Assembly: GCF_017876775.1 (NCBI RefSeq)
Contig: NZ_JAGIOP010000002.1
Coordinates: forward strand, 3,534,001 to 3,598,000
Source: Mycolicibacterium lutetiense
Lineage (GTDB): Bacteria > Actinomycetota > Actinomycetes > Mycobacteriales > Mycobacteriaceae
Direction of reading: 5' to 3'
Length of the DNA stretch: 64,000 nt
Shown here: piece by piece, positions 8,365 to 17,022 of the stretch
Layout of the letters: each line of letters starts with the position of its first letter
Numbering within the stretch: position 1 is the stretch's first letter
Program-made: the position numbers and the translations under genes
The notes under the pieces: model-generated
Databases searched by the model: none
Seen by the model: the letters and a program-made list of their open reading frames with translations, nothing else
Told to the model about the DNA's origin: nothing

Positions 8365-9159
8365 TCAGCTCCACGGTGTGACAGGACGATCCCTCGGCTC
8401 GCCGTCGACGAACACGTCGACCCGCTCGTCGAAGAAGCAGACGCGGTCGCCGACCGGCACCGCGTCGGTCAGCGGTTCGTGATAGGCCCAGGCCAGATCG
8501 GCTGGTCCACCGGGTATGGAGTAGTACGTGGCCCGCCCCTTGTATGCGCAGTATGTGACGGTGTTGCTGACGTCGAGCGGGGTGGTGACGTCTGCGCGGG
8601 GCAGGTAGTAGCGGGTGGGCAGCCCGGTCTCGAATAACAGCATGGGATCGCAGGATTCGGCCAGCACCCGTCCGTCGAGTTCGATGCGGATGCGGCGTCG
8701 GCTGCGCCGGATGTCGATCCGGTGGAACGGGTCGTGCGGGTGCGCGACGATCGGCTCGTCCTCCTCGCGCCATTCGAAGGTGGAGAAATCCAGGATCAGG
8801 TAGCCGGCCAGATCCGCGTCGTCGGGCTGAAAGGCTGCGGCCGCACCGGTTTCCTCACCGGCGATGACGTCGAACGCCGTGCCCGGACAGGTGTGCGCGG
8901 TGAACGGGACTGACGGATCGAGGAAGCCGGGGATCTCGTCATCCCCGACATCCCCGCCGGCCGGAACAAGTTGTGCGGTCAACGCCGAACGCGGCACCGC
9001 GTACGTCGGGACCACCCGCCGCGGCTCCCAGATCAGGACCGCCTCACCGGTGTCGGCGACCGGCTCGCCACCCAGGCAGATCCGGATTCGTTTGGCAGTG
9101 GGCTGGTATCGCAGGGCGTCCAGCTTGCTGCCCAGCAGTTCATCCATTTTCACTGCCAT
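8365..9159 (-). CDS. DUF427 domain protein, two-domain form
   Basis: The 264-aa protein has two DUF427 (PF04248-like) modules. The second is the clearest: RIRIELDGRVLAESCDPMLL, then LPTRYYLPRADV and TVTYCAYKGRATYYSI, followed by VCFFDERVDVFVDG. The first module has RIRICLGGEPVADTGEAVLIWE. The family function is not established. A single-domain relative lies at 35830-36189. The start MAVKMDELLG is a plain ATG; the ATG at MDELLG is an alternative. Confidence 0.85.
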   Translation of the reverse strand: MAVKMDELLGSKLDALRYQPTAKRIRICLGGEPVADTGEAVLIWEPRRVVPTYAVPRSALTAQLVPAGGDVGDDEIPGFLDPSVPFTAHTCPGTAFDVIAGEETGAAAAFQPDDADLAGYLILDFSTFEWREEDEPIVAHPHDPFHRIDIRRSRRRIRIELDGRVLAESCDPMLLFETGLPTRYYLPRADVTTPLDVSNTVTYCAYKGRATYYSIPGGPADLAWAYHEPLTDAVPVGDRVCFFDERVDVFVDGEPRDRPVTPWS

Positions 9160-9195
9160 CCGGTCATTATCGACTCAGATGGCAGCGGCTGTCTG

Positions 9196-9486
9196 CTACT
9201 TGACGTCGACGTACACCGTGCGGGTGGTGACGGCGCTCAGCGTGTCGGTACGGCTGAAGTTCGGACCCGGCCGAACGGCGACGACGGACGCCTGATCCAG
9301 TGGTTGCGATCCGAGCCGGTTGACGATCACCGTGTAACCCTGCGATTGCAGCTCCTTGATGGTTTGCTGGGCATTGCTGGGGCCGTTGGGTGCGGCTGCT
9401 ACCGGTCCTGCCAGGCCGATGGCCACCGCGGCGACGCCGCCGATCACGGCGACGATGATCCGAGACTTTCCAATTCTGGTCCGCAC
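9196..9486 (-). CDS. small secreted protein, unknown function
   Basis: This is a 96-aa product. The start is GTG (VRTRIGKSRIIVAVIGGVAAVA), preceded by a GAGGG ribosome site about 8 nt away. A Sec signal peptide ends near GPVAAAP. The mature part is about 65 residues (SNAQQTIKELQSQGYTVIVN, then TRTVYVDVK at the end). The pattern resembles small secreted mycobacterial proteins of unknown function. Its 5' side carries the 46-bp element at 9535-9580, which recurs upstream of another small secreted-protein gene at 31086-31304. Confidence 0.72.
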   Translation of the reverse strand: MRTRIGKSRIIVAVIGGVAAVAIGLAGPVAAAPNGPSNAQQTIKELQSQGYTVIVNRLGSQPLDQASVVAVRPGPNFSRTDTLSAVTTRTVYVDVK

Positions 9487-9534
9487 GGGACTGCCCTCGA
9501 TTCCGATCTTCGCTACGCTTCCAGATACCCGGTG

Positions 9535-9580
9535 AAACCGGCAGCTCAGGCGCTTTAGTTCCGATGGCAGAAATTGATCG
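9535..9580. repeat. 46-bp duplicated intergenic element, copy 1
   Basis: It aligns without gaps to 31344-31389 with 37 of 46 identical positions. Identical blocks are AAACCG, AGCTCAGG and TGGCAGAAATTGATCG. Both copies sit about 50 nt upstream of a minus-strand gene for a small secreted protein and overlap the first codons of a plus-strand open frame. This is most simply a shared promoter/operator region. Confidence 0.65.
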
Positions 9581-10157
9581 ATCAAATGACCGGATCTGTG
9601 TGAAGGCAGCGAAATTGGCCGCCCTACGGCTGCGGCAGCGCGACGGGGTCACCTGTGGCCCGACAGTCGCGGTGGTGGCCGGTGCCATGCTCGATCACGT
9701 ATACCGCGCGGAGTTGCTGCGCCCCGATGGCGATACCTGGTTCGCCGCGGAGCAGGGTCGAATTCACGCTGCCGTCAACAGGATTTGGCCCCGGCGGCTG
9801 GGGACCACGCCCGCGGGGATGGCCCGCGCACTGACCGACCACAGTGCGAAACGTGGAGTGACCTACCGATGGCGGCGCTTCCGCGGCTCCCGCGATGCGT
9901 TGTCGGATGTGCGTCGTGCTGTCACGGACGGCTGGCCGGTGCCGATGCTGATCGGCGAGCGCGGCATCCCACGGCACTGGGTGCTGATCGTCGGCGCGGG
10001 CCGGGATGCTCTGGAGTGCTACGAACCGTCGTCGGGCGACGTGCTGCCGATCGACATCGCGGCGGTGCGCGGTGCGCGGTTGACCGGGCTGGGATTCCCA
10101 CGGCCCTTCGCGTTTGTCCTACCGTCGAAGCATGGCCCGGAAATACGCGACCGCTGA
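9564..10157 (+). CDS. C39-like cysteine peptidase family protein
   Basis: The frame gives 197 aa. RQRDGVTCGPTVAVVAGAM carries a Cys in the context of papain-like C39 peptidases. PRHWVLIVGAGRDALECYEP carries the matching His and an acidic/amide position, followed by SSGDVLPI. It could be a peptidase or an inactive relative; the substrate is unknown. No signal peptide is present. The first ATG lies inside the duplicated 46-bp element, so the true start may instead be the GTG at 9600 (VKAAKLAALRLRQRDG). The 3' end overlaps the next gene by 26 nt. Confidence 0.7.
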   Translation: MAEIDRSNDRICVKAAKLAALRLRQRDGVTCGPTVAVVAGAMLDHVYRAELLRPDGDTWFAAEQGRIHAAVNRIWPRRLGTTPAGMARALTDHSAKRGVTYRWRRFRGSRDALSDVRRAVTDGWPVPMLIGERGIPRHWVLIVGAGRDALECYEPSSGDVLPIDIAAVRGARLTGLGFPRPFAFVLPSKHGPEIRDR

Positions 10158-10587
10158 CCGAGTGGGCATCGACGAACTCCTGGATTTCATGCGCCCCAGG
10201 CACCACATGGTGCTGACCACGTTCCGGGCCGACGGCTCGCTGCAGACGTCACCGGTGACCGGCGGGGTGGATGAGCAGGGGCGCATCGTGATCGCGAGCT
10301 ACCCGCAGCGGGCCAAGGCCGCCAACCTCCGGCGCACGCCCCGGGCCAGCGTGATCGTGCTGTCCGAGGAGTTCAACGGACCGTACGTGCAGATCGACGG
10401 TGACGCCGAGGTAATCGGATTGCCGGATGCGGTGGAGCCGCTGGTCGACTACTTCCGCGCGGTCGCCGGTGAACACCCCGACTGGGATGAGTACCGGCAG
10501 GCGATGGTGGACCAGGGCAAGTGCCTGATCCGGATTACCCCCACGCGCTGGGGACCCGTTGCCACGGGTGGCTTCCCTCCGGCCTGA
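10132..10587 (+). CDS. PPOX-class F420-dependent oxidoreductase
   Basis: The 151-aa split-barrel flavin/deazaflavin-binding protein has LLDFMRPRHHMVLTTFRADGSLQTSPVTG, a typical start of the PPOX/FDOR family. KAANLRRTPRASVIVLSEEFNG and YVQIDGDAEVIG follow. Such enzymes use reduced F420 in mycobacteria to reduce small molecules; the substrate is unknown. The start MARKYATADRVG was chosen over an upstream ATG because family similarity begins there. It overlaps the C39-like gene by 26 nt. Confidence 0.88.
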   Translation: MARKYATADRVGIDELLDFMRPRHHMVLTTFRADGSLQTSPVTGGVDEQGRIVIASYPQRAKAANLRRTPRASVIVLSEEFNGPYVQIDGDAEVIGLPDAVEPLVDYFRAVAGEHPDWDEYRQAMVDQGKCLIRITPTRWGPVATGGFPPA

Positions 10588-10602
10588 GCGCCGGCCGACG
10601 CG

Positions 10603-10648
10603 TTGCGTTGGATAGCAGGTCAAACTATAGTCTGGACACATGTCCAGA
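10603..10648 (+). promoter_or_regulatory. promoter with GGACA-CA-TGTCC operator for the glycosyltransferase operon
   Basis: A -35 box TTGCGT (10603-10608), a 17-bp spacer and a -10 box TATAGT (10626-10631) are followed directly by TCTGGACA-CA-TGTCCAGA (10631-10648), a perfect 8-bp inverted repeat over the expected transcription start. A near copy with identical spacing lies at 21603-21646 before a TetR gene. That makes this TetR the likely repressor here. Confidence 0.75.
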
Positions 10649-10669
10649 GGGTTCGGAGTCGACGCGTGA
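10640..10669 (+). other. nine-codon leaderless ORF or relict of a TetR 5' end
   Basis: ATG falls 9 nt after the -10 box, where leaderless mycobacterial mRNAs begin, and the frame reads MSRGFGVDA and then stops. The DNA resembles the 5' end of the TetR gene at 21640: ATGTCC versus GTGTCC, and an identical 12-mer GGAGTCGACGCG displaced by 2 nt. It may be a regulatory leader peptide or the remains of a deleted TetR gene. Confidence 0.35.
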
Positions 10670-10717
10670 GCGTGTATTCCCAGCTCAGCACGATTCCGGC
10701 CGTCGGGTGATCTGATT

Positions 10718-11965
10718 ATGCGTATCGCGTTGCTGTCTTATCGGAGCAAGACCCACTGCGGTGGCCAGGGTGTCTACGTGCGTTATCTGAGCCGCGGGCT
10801 GGCCGAACTCGGTCATCACGTCGAGGTGTTCTCCGGTCAGCCGTATCCCGAGGGACTGGATCCGCGGGTCACGCTGACCAAGGTGCCGAGCCTCGACCTC
10901 TACCGCGAACCGGACCCGTTCCGCGTGCCGAGGCCGAGCGAGATCCGCGACCATATCGACGCCCTGGAACTGGGCACGATGTGGAGCGCCGGGTTCCCCG
11001 AGCCCCGGACGTTCACGATGCGGGTGGCCCGGATCCTGGCGGCGCGCCGCGACGAGTTCGACGTGGTGCACGACAACCAGAGCCTGGGCTCGGCGCTGTT
11101 GAAGATCGCCCGCCTCGGCCTGCCGGTCGTCGCGACCGTGCACCACCCGATCACCCGCGACCGGGTGGTCGAGGTCGCCGCCGCCAAGTGGTGGCGCAAG
11201 CCGCTGGTGCGGCGCTGGTACGGGTTTGCCGAGATGCAGAAGAAGGTGGCCCGCAAGATCCCCGAATTGCTCACGGTGTCGTCGTCCTCGGCTGCCGACA
11301 TCGCCGAGGACTTCGGGGTGACACCGAATCAGCTGCACATCGTGCCGCTGGGGGTGGACACCGAACTGTTCAAGCCTGCCGAGCACCGGGTGCGCGGGCG
11401 CATCATCGCGATCGCGAGCGCCGACGTCCCCCTCAAGGGGGTCAGCCATCTGTTGCATGCCGTGGCCCGGCTGCGGGTGGCCCGCGACCTCGACGTGCAG
11501 TTGGTGTCGAAGCTCGAACCGAACGGGCCGACCGAGAAACTCATTGCCGAGCTCGGCATTTCCGACATCGTGCACAGCTCCAGCGGATTGAGCGATGAGG
11601 AACTCGCCGCGCTGCTGGCCTCCGCCGAGGTGGCCTGCATCCCGTCGCTGTACGAGGGCTTCTCCCTGCCCGCCGTGGAAGCCATGGCCAGTGGGACCCC
11701 CATCGTGGCCAGTCGCGCGGGTGCACTGCCCGAGGTGGTCGGCGACGACGGGGCCTGCGCCCGGTTGGTGCGTCCGGCCGACGTCGACGAGCTGACCACC
11801 GTGCTCGGCGAACTGCTCGACTCGCCGTCGGAGCGTCACAGGCTCGGCGCCGCGGGGCGCCAGCGCGCACTCGAGGTCTTCAGTTGGGAATCGGTTGCCG
11901 CACAGACGGTATCGGTGTACGAGATGGCCCGTGAGCGGGTAGCGAAGAAGGTGACGTCATGCTGA
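10718..11965 (+). CDS. family 4 glycosyltransferase (GT-B fold)
   Basis: This 415-aa enzyme has the N-terminal GT-B signature SYRSKTHCGGQGVYVRYLSRGL and a C-terminal donor site. There the EX7E motif lies in YEGFSLPAVEAMASG, followed by TPIVASRAGALPEVVGD. It would transfer a sugar from an activated donor to a lipid or glycan acceptor at the inner face of the membrane. It is the first gene of a three-gene unit: the methyltransferase overlaps its end by 7 nt and an alpha-barrel protein follows 9 nt later. Neither donor nor acceptor can be deduced. Regulation by the dyad at 10631-10648 is likely. Confidence 0.9.
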   Translation: MRIALLSYRSKTHCGGQGVYVRYLSRGLAELGHHVEVFSGQPYPEGLDPRVTLTKVPSLDLYREPDPFRVPRPSEIRDHIDALELGTMWSAGFPEPRTFTMRVARILAARRDEFDVVHDNQSLGSALLKIARLGLPVVATVHHPITRDRVVEVAAAKWWRKPLVRRWYGFAEMQKKVARKIPELLTVSSSSAADIAEDFGVTPNQLHIVPLGVDTELFKPAEHRVRGRIIAIASADVPLKGVSHLLHAVARLRVARDLDVQLVSKLEPNGPTEKLIAELGISDIVHSSSGLSDEELAALLASAEVACIPSLYEGFSLPAVEAMASGTPIVASRAGALPEVVGDDGACARLVRPADVDELTTVLGELLDSPSERHRLGAAGRQRALEVFSWESVAAQTVSVYEMARERVAKKVTSC

Positions 11966-12681
11966 CCGTCGATTTCGACCGACTCGGTGTCGGACCGGGC
12001 ACCACGGTGATCGACGTCGGCTGCGGCGCGGGCCGGCACACGTTCGAGGCGTACCGGCGCGGAGCGTCTGTCGTCGGCTTCGACCAGAGTGCGTCCGACC
12101 TCAACGACGTCGACACGATGCTGCAGGCCATGCGGGAAGAGGGCGAGGTCCCGCTGTCGGCCAAGGGCGAGGCCGTCAAAGGCGACGCGCTTGACCTCCC
12201 GTATCCCGACGCCAGCTTCGACTGCGTCATCGCTTCGGAGATCCTGGAGCACGTCCCGCAGGACGAGCGCGCCATCGCCGAACTGGTACGCATTCTCAAG
12301 CCGGGTGGCTCGCTGGCCATTACGGTGCCGCGCTGGCTTCCGGAAAAGGTCTGCTGGCTACTGTCCGACGAGTACCACGCCAACGAGGGCGGGCACATCC
12401 GCATCTACAAGGCCGACGAATTGCGCGACAAGGTCCTTGCGCACGGGCTCACGCTCACCCATACGCACCATGAGCACGCACTGCACGCGCCGTACTGGTG
12501 GCTCAAATGTCTTGTCGGCACCGAGAAGAACGACCACCCGGCGGTCAAGGCCTATCACCAGATTCTGGTGTGGGACATGATGGGCCGGCCCTGGCTGACC
12601 CGCACTGCCGAGTCGCTGCTGAACCCGGTGATCGGCAAGAGCGTCGCGCTCTATTTCCGCAAGCCGGAATTCGGCGGGTAG
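11959..12681 (+). CDS. class I SAM-dependent methyltransferase
   Basis: The 240-aa protein carries motif I (TVIDVGCGAGRHTFEAYRRGA), the acidic ribose-binding position (VVGFDQS) and motif IV-like FDCVIASEILEHVPQDE, so it is a complete Rossmann methyltransferase of the Methyltransf_11 type. A histidine-rich stretch (LTHTHHEHALHAPYWWL) near residue 175 is unusual. It overlaps the glycosyltransferase gene by 7 nt, so the two are translationally coupled. It probably methylates the product or precursor made by its neighbours; the substrate is unknown. Confidence 0.9.
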   Translation: MLTVDFDRLGVGPGTTVIDVGCGAGRHTFEAYRRGASVVGFDQSASDLNDVDTMLQAMREEGEVPLSAKGEAVKGDALDLPYPDASFDCVIASEILEHVPQDERAIAELVRILKPGGSLAITVPRWLPEKVCWLLSDEYHANEGGHIRIYKADELRDKVLAHGLTLTHTHHEHALHAPYWWLKCLVGTEKNDHPAVKAYHQILVWDMMGRPWLTRTAESLLNPVIGKSVALYFRKPEFGG

Positions 12682-12690
12682 GCGCACCCG

Positions 12691-13758
12691 GTGCTGGTTC
12701 CTGAGATCCCCGGGGTGCCCGGAGTTTTGACGCCCGACGACTGCCTGCAGACGGCGCAGTCGATTGCCGCAACCCAGGAATCTTCAGGTGCGCTGCCGTG
12801 GTTCGACGGCGGCCACACCGACCCGTGGGACCACGTGGAGAACGCCATGGCGCTGACCGTGGCCGGTTTGATCGAACCGGCCCGGGCGGCCTTCGACTGG
12901 TGCCGCACCGTGCAGCGTCCGGACGGTTCCTGGCCGATCCAATTGCGTAACGGTGTCATCGAGGACGCCAACAGCGACAGCAACTTCTGCGCCTACGTGG
13001 CCACCGGCGTCTGGCATCACGTACTGATCACCGGGGACCGCGCGTTCGCCGAGTTGATGTGGCCGGTGGTGACCCGGGCGCTCGACTTCGTGCTGGGTCT
13101 ACAGGCCTCGGGTGGTGAGATCTACTGGGCCGCCAGCCCGTCAGGTCCGGTCGAGGAGGCGCTGCTGACCGGCTGCGCCAGCGTGTACCACAGCATCCGG
13201 TGCGGGCTGGCGCTGGCCGACTATCTCGACGACCCCCAGCCGGAATGGGAAGTGGCCGTCGGGCGACTCGGCCACGCCATCGCCACTCACCCAGAGGCGT
13301 TCTCCGCCAAGGACACCCACGCGATGGAGTGGTACTACCCGGTGCTCGGCGGCGCGCTGCGCGGGGCAGCGGCCCAAGCGCGTATCGATGATCGTTGGGA
13401 CGATTTCGTGGTGCCCGGACTGGGCATCCGTTGCGTCGATCACCGGCCCTGGGTCACCGGTGCGGAGACCTGCGAACTGGTGATGGCCCTGGACGCGATC
13501 GGGGACACCCGGCGGGCCACCGAGCAGTTCACTGCCATGCAGCACCTACGCGAGAACGACGGATCCTATTGGACCGGACTGGTTTTCGCCGACGGTAAGC
13601 GCTGGCCCGAGGAACGCACCACCTGGACCGGCGCTGCCATGATCCTGGCCGCCGACGCGCTGTCGCAGACCACCGCGGCCAGCGGCATCTTCCGGGGCGT
13701 CGGGCTGCCGCGCGGCCTGGAGGGCGAGTACGACTGTGAGTGCGTGGCGGGCAGGTAG
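12691..13758 (+). CDS. alpha/alpha-barrel (prenyltransferase/glycosidase-like) protein
   Basis: This 355-aa protein begins with GTG, 9 nt after the methyltransferase stop. It has repeated helix-hairpin units with QRPDGSWPIQ and ENDGSYWTGLVFADGKRWPEERTTWTGAAM, as in squalene-cyclase/prenyltransferase-like or six-hairpin glycosidase-like toroids. Its function is not known. Co-transcription with a GT4 glycosyltransferase and a methyltransferase suggests a role in building or trimming a lipid-linked glycan. The last 190 bp are overlapped on the other strand by an extended MarR gene. The C-terminal GEYDCECVAGR brings in two cysteines. Confidence 0.8.
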   Translation: MLVPEIPGVPGVLTPDDCLQTAQSIAATQESSGALPWFDGGHTDPWDHVENAMALTVAGLIEPARAAFDWCRTVQRPDGSWPIQLRNGVIEDANSDSNFCAYVATGVWHHVLITGDRAFAELMWPVVTRALDFVLGLQASGGEIYWAASPSGPVEEALLTGCASVYHSIRCGLALADYLDDPQPEWEVAVGRLGHAIATHPEAFSAKDTHAMEWYYPVLGGALRGAAAQARIDDRWDDFVVPGLGIRCVDHRPWVTGAETCELVMALDAIGDTRRATEQFTAMQHLRENDGSYWTGLVFADGKRWPEERTTWTGAAMILAADALSQTTAASGIFRGVGLPRGLEGEYDCECVAGR

Positions 13759-14228
13759 GTGCACTCCTCCGCCTTCAAGCCATCGCCGACTCGCCTGGTG
13801 CTCTCACCCAACGCGGTCATCTGGTCTCGGGTCAGTGGCGCGAGATAATGCCGCTGGACGATCAGGGAATAGGTTTGCAGCGCCGGCCGCAGATGATCCT
13901 GTCCCTTTCGGGTGATCCCGACGACGACGATTCGCCTGTCCTCGCGGCTATGAACCCTGCGCACTAAACCCCGATCCTCCAAGCGGCCCACGAGCCACGT
14001 CACCCGGCTCGGCACGACAACCAGTAGCTCTGCCAGAGCGCCCATTCGGACATAGTCAGGCGGGTCGGTATTGAGCCGATGGAGCATTTGCACATCGGGA
14101 ACCGTGAGGTCGTGTTGTGCGGTGAGAGCAGCATTGATCTCGCGGTAGAGCAGGGTGGCCGAGTCGCCGAAATGCTGCCAACTCCGCCACTCGTCGTGAC
14201 TCACCTCCGCAAACACCCGAGTCACCAT
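13566..14228 (-). CDS. MarR-family regulator with unusual C-terminal extension
   Basis: The 220-aa product holds a complete winged-helix MarR domain in residues about 20-150: NTDPPDYVRMGALAELLVVVPSRVTWLV is helix-turn-helix-like and RREDRRIVVVGIT-like sequence forms the wing. The usual family length is 140-160 aa. The last 65 or so residues (from HSQSYSPSRPRGSPTPRK) are arginine- and proline-rich and are read antisense through the end of the alpha-barrel gene, so they are probably an accidental extension after loss of a stop. Ligand and targets are unknown. It is divergent from the AraC-type gene at 14368. Confidence 0.82.
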   Translation of the reverse strand: MVTRVFAEVSHDEWRSWQHFGDSATLLYREINAALTAQHDLTVPDVQMLHRLNTDPPDYVRMGALAELLVVVPSRVTWLVGRLEDRGLVRRVHSREDRRIVVVGITRKGQDHLRPALQTYSLIVQRHYLAPLTRDQMTALGESTRRVGDGLKAEECTYLPATHSQSYSPSRPRGSPTPRKMPLAAVVCDSASAARIMAAPVQVVRSSGQRLPSAKTSPVQ

Positions 14229-14367
14229 CGCGTCGCAGCATCTCCTTCGTCGAGCGGGACGCCGGCCCGGGCGGCCAACGAATCACCCCGGTCGACATCA
14301 CAGCCCAGTCGGCGAATCCGGTCTATGCAGATTGGGACACCCGGCAGGCGTCCTACACTGCTGCCCC

Positions 14368-15306
14368 ATGGATGTGCCGTTGGTTCGGACGCCGATCACG
14401 CGGCTCGAGGATCTCGGCGACGCCGTCAATCAGGCCGGGCTGAAGGCGTTCCAACTGTCGGGCGCAGCACCCAGCGGCAGCCTGCTGCACGCCGCCCATG
14501 CGGGTGTGGCACTGAGTTCGGGCCAGTTCGACAGCCGGGTGCAGATCGGCGGGGCCCTGTCCGATGAGGCAATTTCGATCTGTGTCGGGCTACAGATTCC
14601 GCCGAGGAACCGGCTCATGCTGCGCGACATCGACACCGGGATCGTCAGCCTGTTTCGGCCCGGCGATGAGCAAGAGGCATTTCACGACCACAACACCCGC
14701 TATGCCGTCATCACCCTGAGCGAGGAGACCTTGGAGAGCGAGGCCGAGCGTCTCGGACTACCTTTCTCCCCCAATGCGTTTCGACACACCGGCATTCACC
14801 CGCAGCCGATGGCGCGAACACATCTCACCGCGATCTCCACTGTCCTGGCCCGCCTGCATCAGGCTGACAGCCAAACCCGACTCGACTCCGCGGCGCTGGC
14901 AGATATCGTGGCGGCCCTGATCGGCCATTTCTCGCAGCGGCCTGCGCCGTTGATCCTCCGGCCGCTGCGGCAACGCGAAAAAATCGTCGAGTTGACCCGT
15001 ACGCACATCGACCAGAACCTCGATCAACACCTCGACACCGAAGACCTTGCACGCCGCGCGGGGGTGTCCCGGCGAACCCTCACCAGGGCATTCGAGGAAA
15101 CACTCGGCGAGTCACCGCGGTCATATGTCACGCGAATGCGCCTGCACCGCATCCGGTGTGACCTCCTCGCAGCCGACCCCCGGGCTACGACGATCGCCGA
15201 TGTCTCCAACCAGTGGGGCATCAGCGAACTCGGCCGCATGTCGGCCAGATACCGCGCCCTGTTTGGCGAACTGCCGTCACAAACCCGACTGCGCGGTACG
15301 CGCTGA
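14368..15306 (+). CDS. AraC-family transcriptional regulator
   Basis: The 312-aa protein has an N-terminal sensor part (about residues 1-200) and a C-terminal double helix-turn-helix domain. The first HTH is DLARRAGVSRRTLTRAFEETLGESPRSYVTRMRLHR-like, and the second is IADVSNQWGISELGRMSARYRALFGELPSQTR. The pattern SELGRMSARYRALFGELPS resembles regulators that have AraC_binding_2 sensor domains. The start was put at MDVPLVRT, just after CTGCCCC; an ATG 36 nt upstream is an alternative. Targets are unknown. A divergent MarR gene lies 139 bp away. Confidence 0.87.
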   Translation: MDVPLVRTPITRLEDLGDAVNQAGLKAFQLSGAAPSGSLLHAAHAGVALSSGQFDSRVQIGGALSDEAISICVGLQIPPRNRLMLRDIDTGIVSLFRPGDEQEAFHDHNTRYAVITLSEETLESEAERLGLPFSPNAFRHTGIHPQPMARTHLTAISTVLARLHQADSQTRLDSAALADIVAALIGHFSQRPAPLILRPLRQREKIVELTRTHIDQNLDQHLDTEDLARRAGVSRRTLTRAFEETLGESPRSYVTRMRLHRIRCDLLAADPRATTIADVSNQWGISELGRMSARYRALFGELPSQTRLRGTR

Positions 15307-15564
15307 TCGACGACGGTTTCAGACTGGAACCGGTTGCAGTTCGGGGCGGACGGAACGGGCTCGTCTGCACATTGTTTGAATCTTGAATCTTTCAGCGACG
15401 TGTTGATCAAGCCTCAGAAGCAGCAAATCCCCAGTTCACTGGCCATGCCGCTGGGCTGCCCACACTGTGCACTCCCGATCAATCTTCGCTGGATGCATAT
15501 TCCTAGACCCTCTCACTGCACTACCTTCTGGTCGTCCCCAGCCTGTTCCAGGAAGGAACACATC

Positions 15565-17022
15565 TTGCAACTCGCCCTTCGGCCCTATGTGACGGCCGGC
15601 GTCGCCCTGGTGGGCGCCAGCGTCATCGCCGTCACACCGGTAACCGCGCCTTCCGTAACTGCGCCGGCCACACAGGTCTCGACCGCGTCCGTCGCCCTCA
15701 CCGCAGCAGTCGACCCGATCACCAGGTGGGTAGAAGTCCTCGGGCAGACGGCCGCCAACGCGGCCGAGTTTGGCGGCGCCATTGCGGCTGACCCAGCGCC
15801 CATCCTGCGCCAGATCCTCGCCAATCAGCTCTCGTACGCGAACCAGATCGGTACCTCGCTGTCGACGGCTGGGGAGTATCTCAGCAACTGGGCAACGGGG
15901 CAGCTGCCGAACCTGCTCGAGCAACTGAGAACCAAGCTCGCCCAGGGTGACCTGACCGGAGCCGGAAATGTCGTCAGCACCGCCATCATCACCTTGGCGA
16001 TGAACATGTTTCCGATGCTCGACATCGTGAAGATCCCCTACCAGATATCGCAAAACATGACGGCGGTACTGAAAGCGATGACGTTCCAGTCATTCTCCAA
16101 TCTCGGCCTGGTGGCGAACCTCGGCATGGGTGCTATCGCGGAAGTGCAGATAATGACCCAGTTTGCCTTTGACACCGGGCAGGCGTTGGTCGACGCCGCC
16201 AAGGACGGGGACCCGTTGGCAGCACTCAGCACCATCGTCAACTTTCCCGCTGACTTCACAGGGGCCCTGCTCAATGGGCCCTGGATTCCCCCGTTTGTCA
16301 TCGACGGCATCGAAATCGTCCCCGGTTATTTCGCGCAAGGACTATTGAGGACCCTAGATACCAACCCCGTTTACGCGCTGTTGGCGACCGTGCCTAGAGC
16401 GATTGCCGCCGCGATCACTCCACCCGCCGCGACGGCGAGCCTTGCCCTCCCGCTGGAGGCAACCGCGCCGGAAACCGCAGGTACCGAACTGTCCCTACCC
16501 GAGGGGGCGCCCACCTCGATCCCTGGCACAGCGCCCGTGACACTGACGGGCTTGGAGTCGCCAACGAATGGCTTCCCGACGTCGATCGCCGGCGTCTTTG
16601 CAGCGGCAGCCGACTCGTTGGCACCGAAAACCGTGACCCTGACACCGGATACGGAGATCGCCGCCGCTGAAGAGCCAGTTTCCGTGACCACCGTCGAGAC
16701 ACCGGCGGCCGACGCCGATTCGACGGTTGCACCGGCCGAGGATGCCGATTCCGGTGCGGCGCAGGGCTCCTCGGATGGCTCCACCGATCTCAGTGACGGC
16801 AACAAGGCGACGCCGGGCGCGAGCCCTGTGAAAGCCAAGCACCGGCAGGTGACTCGCCCCAACGCCGCGCTGAAGACCATCGGTGCCGACGTCGACAAGG
16901 CGGTTTCCAAGGTGGCAGACGGAGTCAAGAAGGCGCTCGGCGGCAAGAAGAAGGACGCCAAGGCCAACGCGGGAAGCGATTCGGGAAGCAGCAGCTCCAC
17001 CAGCGGGGGATCCACAGACTAG
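15565..17022 (+). CDS. large secreted protein, member 1 of a three-gene paralogous family
   Basis: A TTG start follows the strong ribosome site AGGAAGGA by 10 nt and gives 485 aa. A Sec signal (LRPYVTAGVALVGASVIAVTPV) leads into a helical head of about 270 residues. The head contains the family signature PAPILRQILANQLSYANQIG, a PYQISQNMTAVLKAM segment and GDPLAALSTIVNFPADFTGALLNG. A low-complexity Ala/Thr/Pro/Glu region follows, then a Lys-rich tail (KKALGGKKKDAKA). It is neither PE nor PPE. Related proteins are encoded at 17750 and 29663. It is probably exported to the cell envelope; the role is unknown. Confidence 0.8.
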   Translation: MQLALRPYVTAGVALVGASVIAVTPVTAPSVTAPATQVSTASVALTAAVDPITRWVEVLGQTAANAAEFGGAIAADPAPILRQILANQLSYANQIGTSLSTAGEYLSNWATGQLPNLLEQLRTKLAQGDLTGAGNVVSTAIITLAMNMFPMLDIVKIPYQISQNMTAVLKAMTFQSFSNLGLVANLGMGAIAEVQIMTQFAFDTGQALVDAAKDGDPLAALSTIVNFPADFTGALLNGPWIPPFVIDGIEIVPGYFAQGLLRTLDTNPVYALLATVPRAIAAAITPPAATASLALPLEATAPETAGTELSLPEGAPTSIPGTAPVTLTGLESPTNGFPTSIAGVFAAAADSLAPKTVTLTPDTEIAAAEEPVSVTTVETPAADADSTVAPAEDADSGAAQGSSDGSTDLSDGNKATPGASPVKAKHRQVTRPNAALKTIGADVDKAVSKVADGVKKALGGKKKDAKANAGSDSGSSSSTSGGSTD

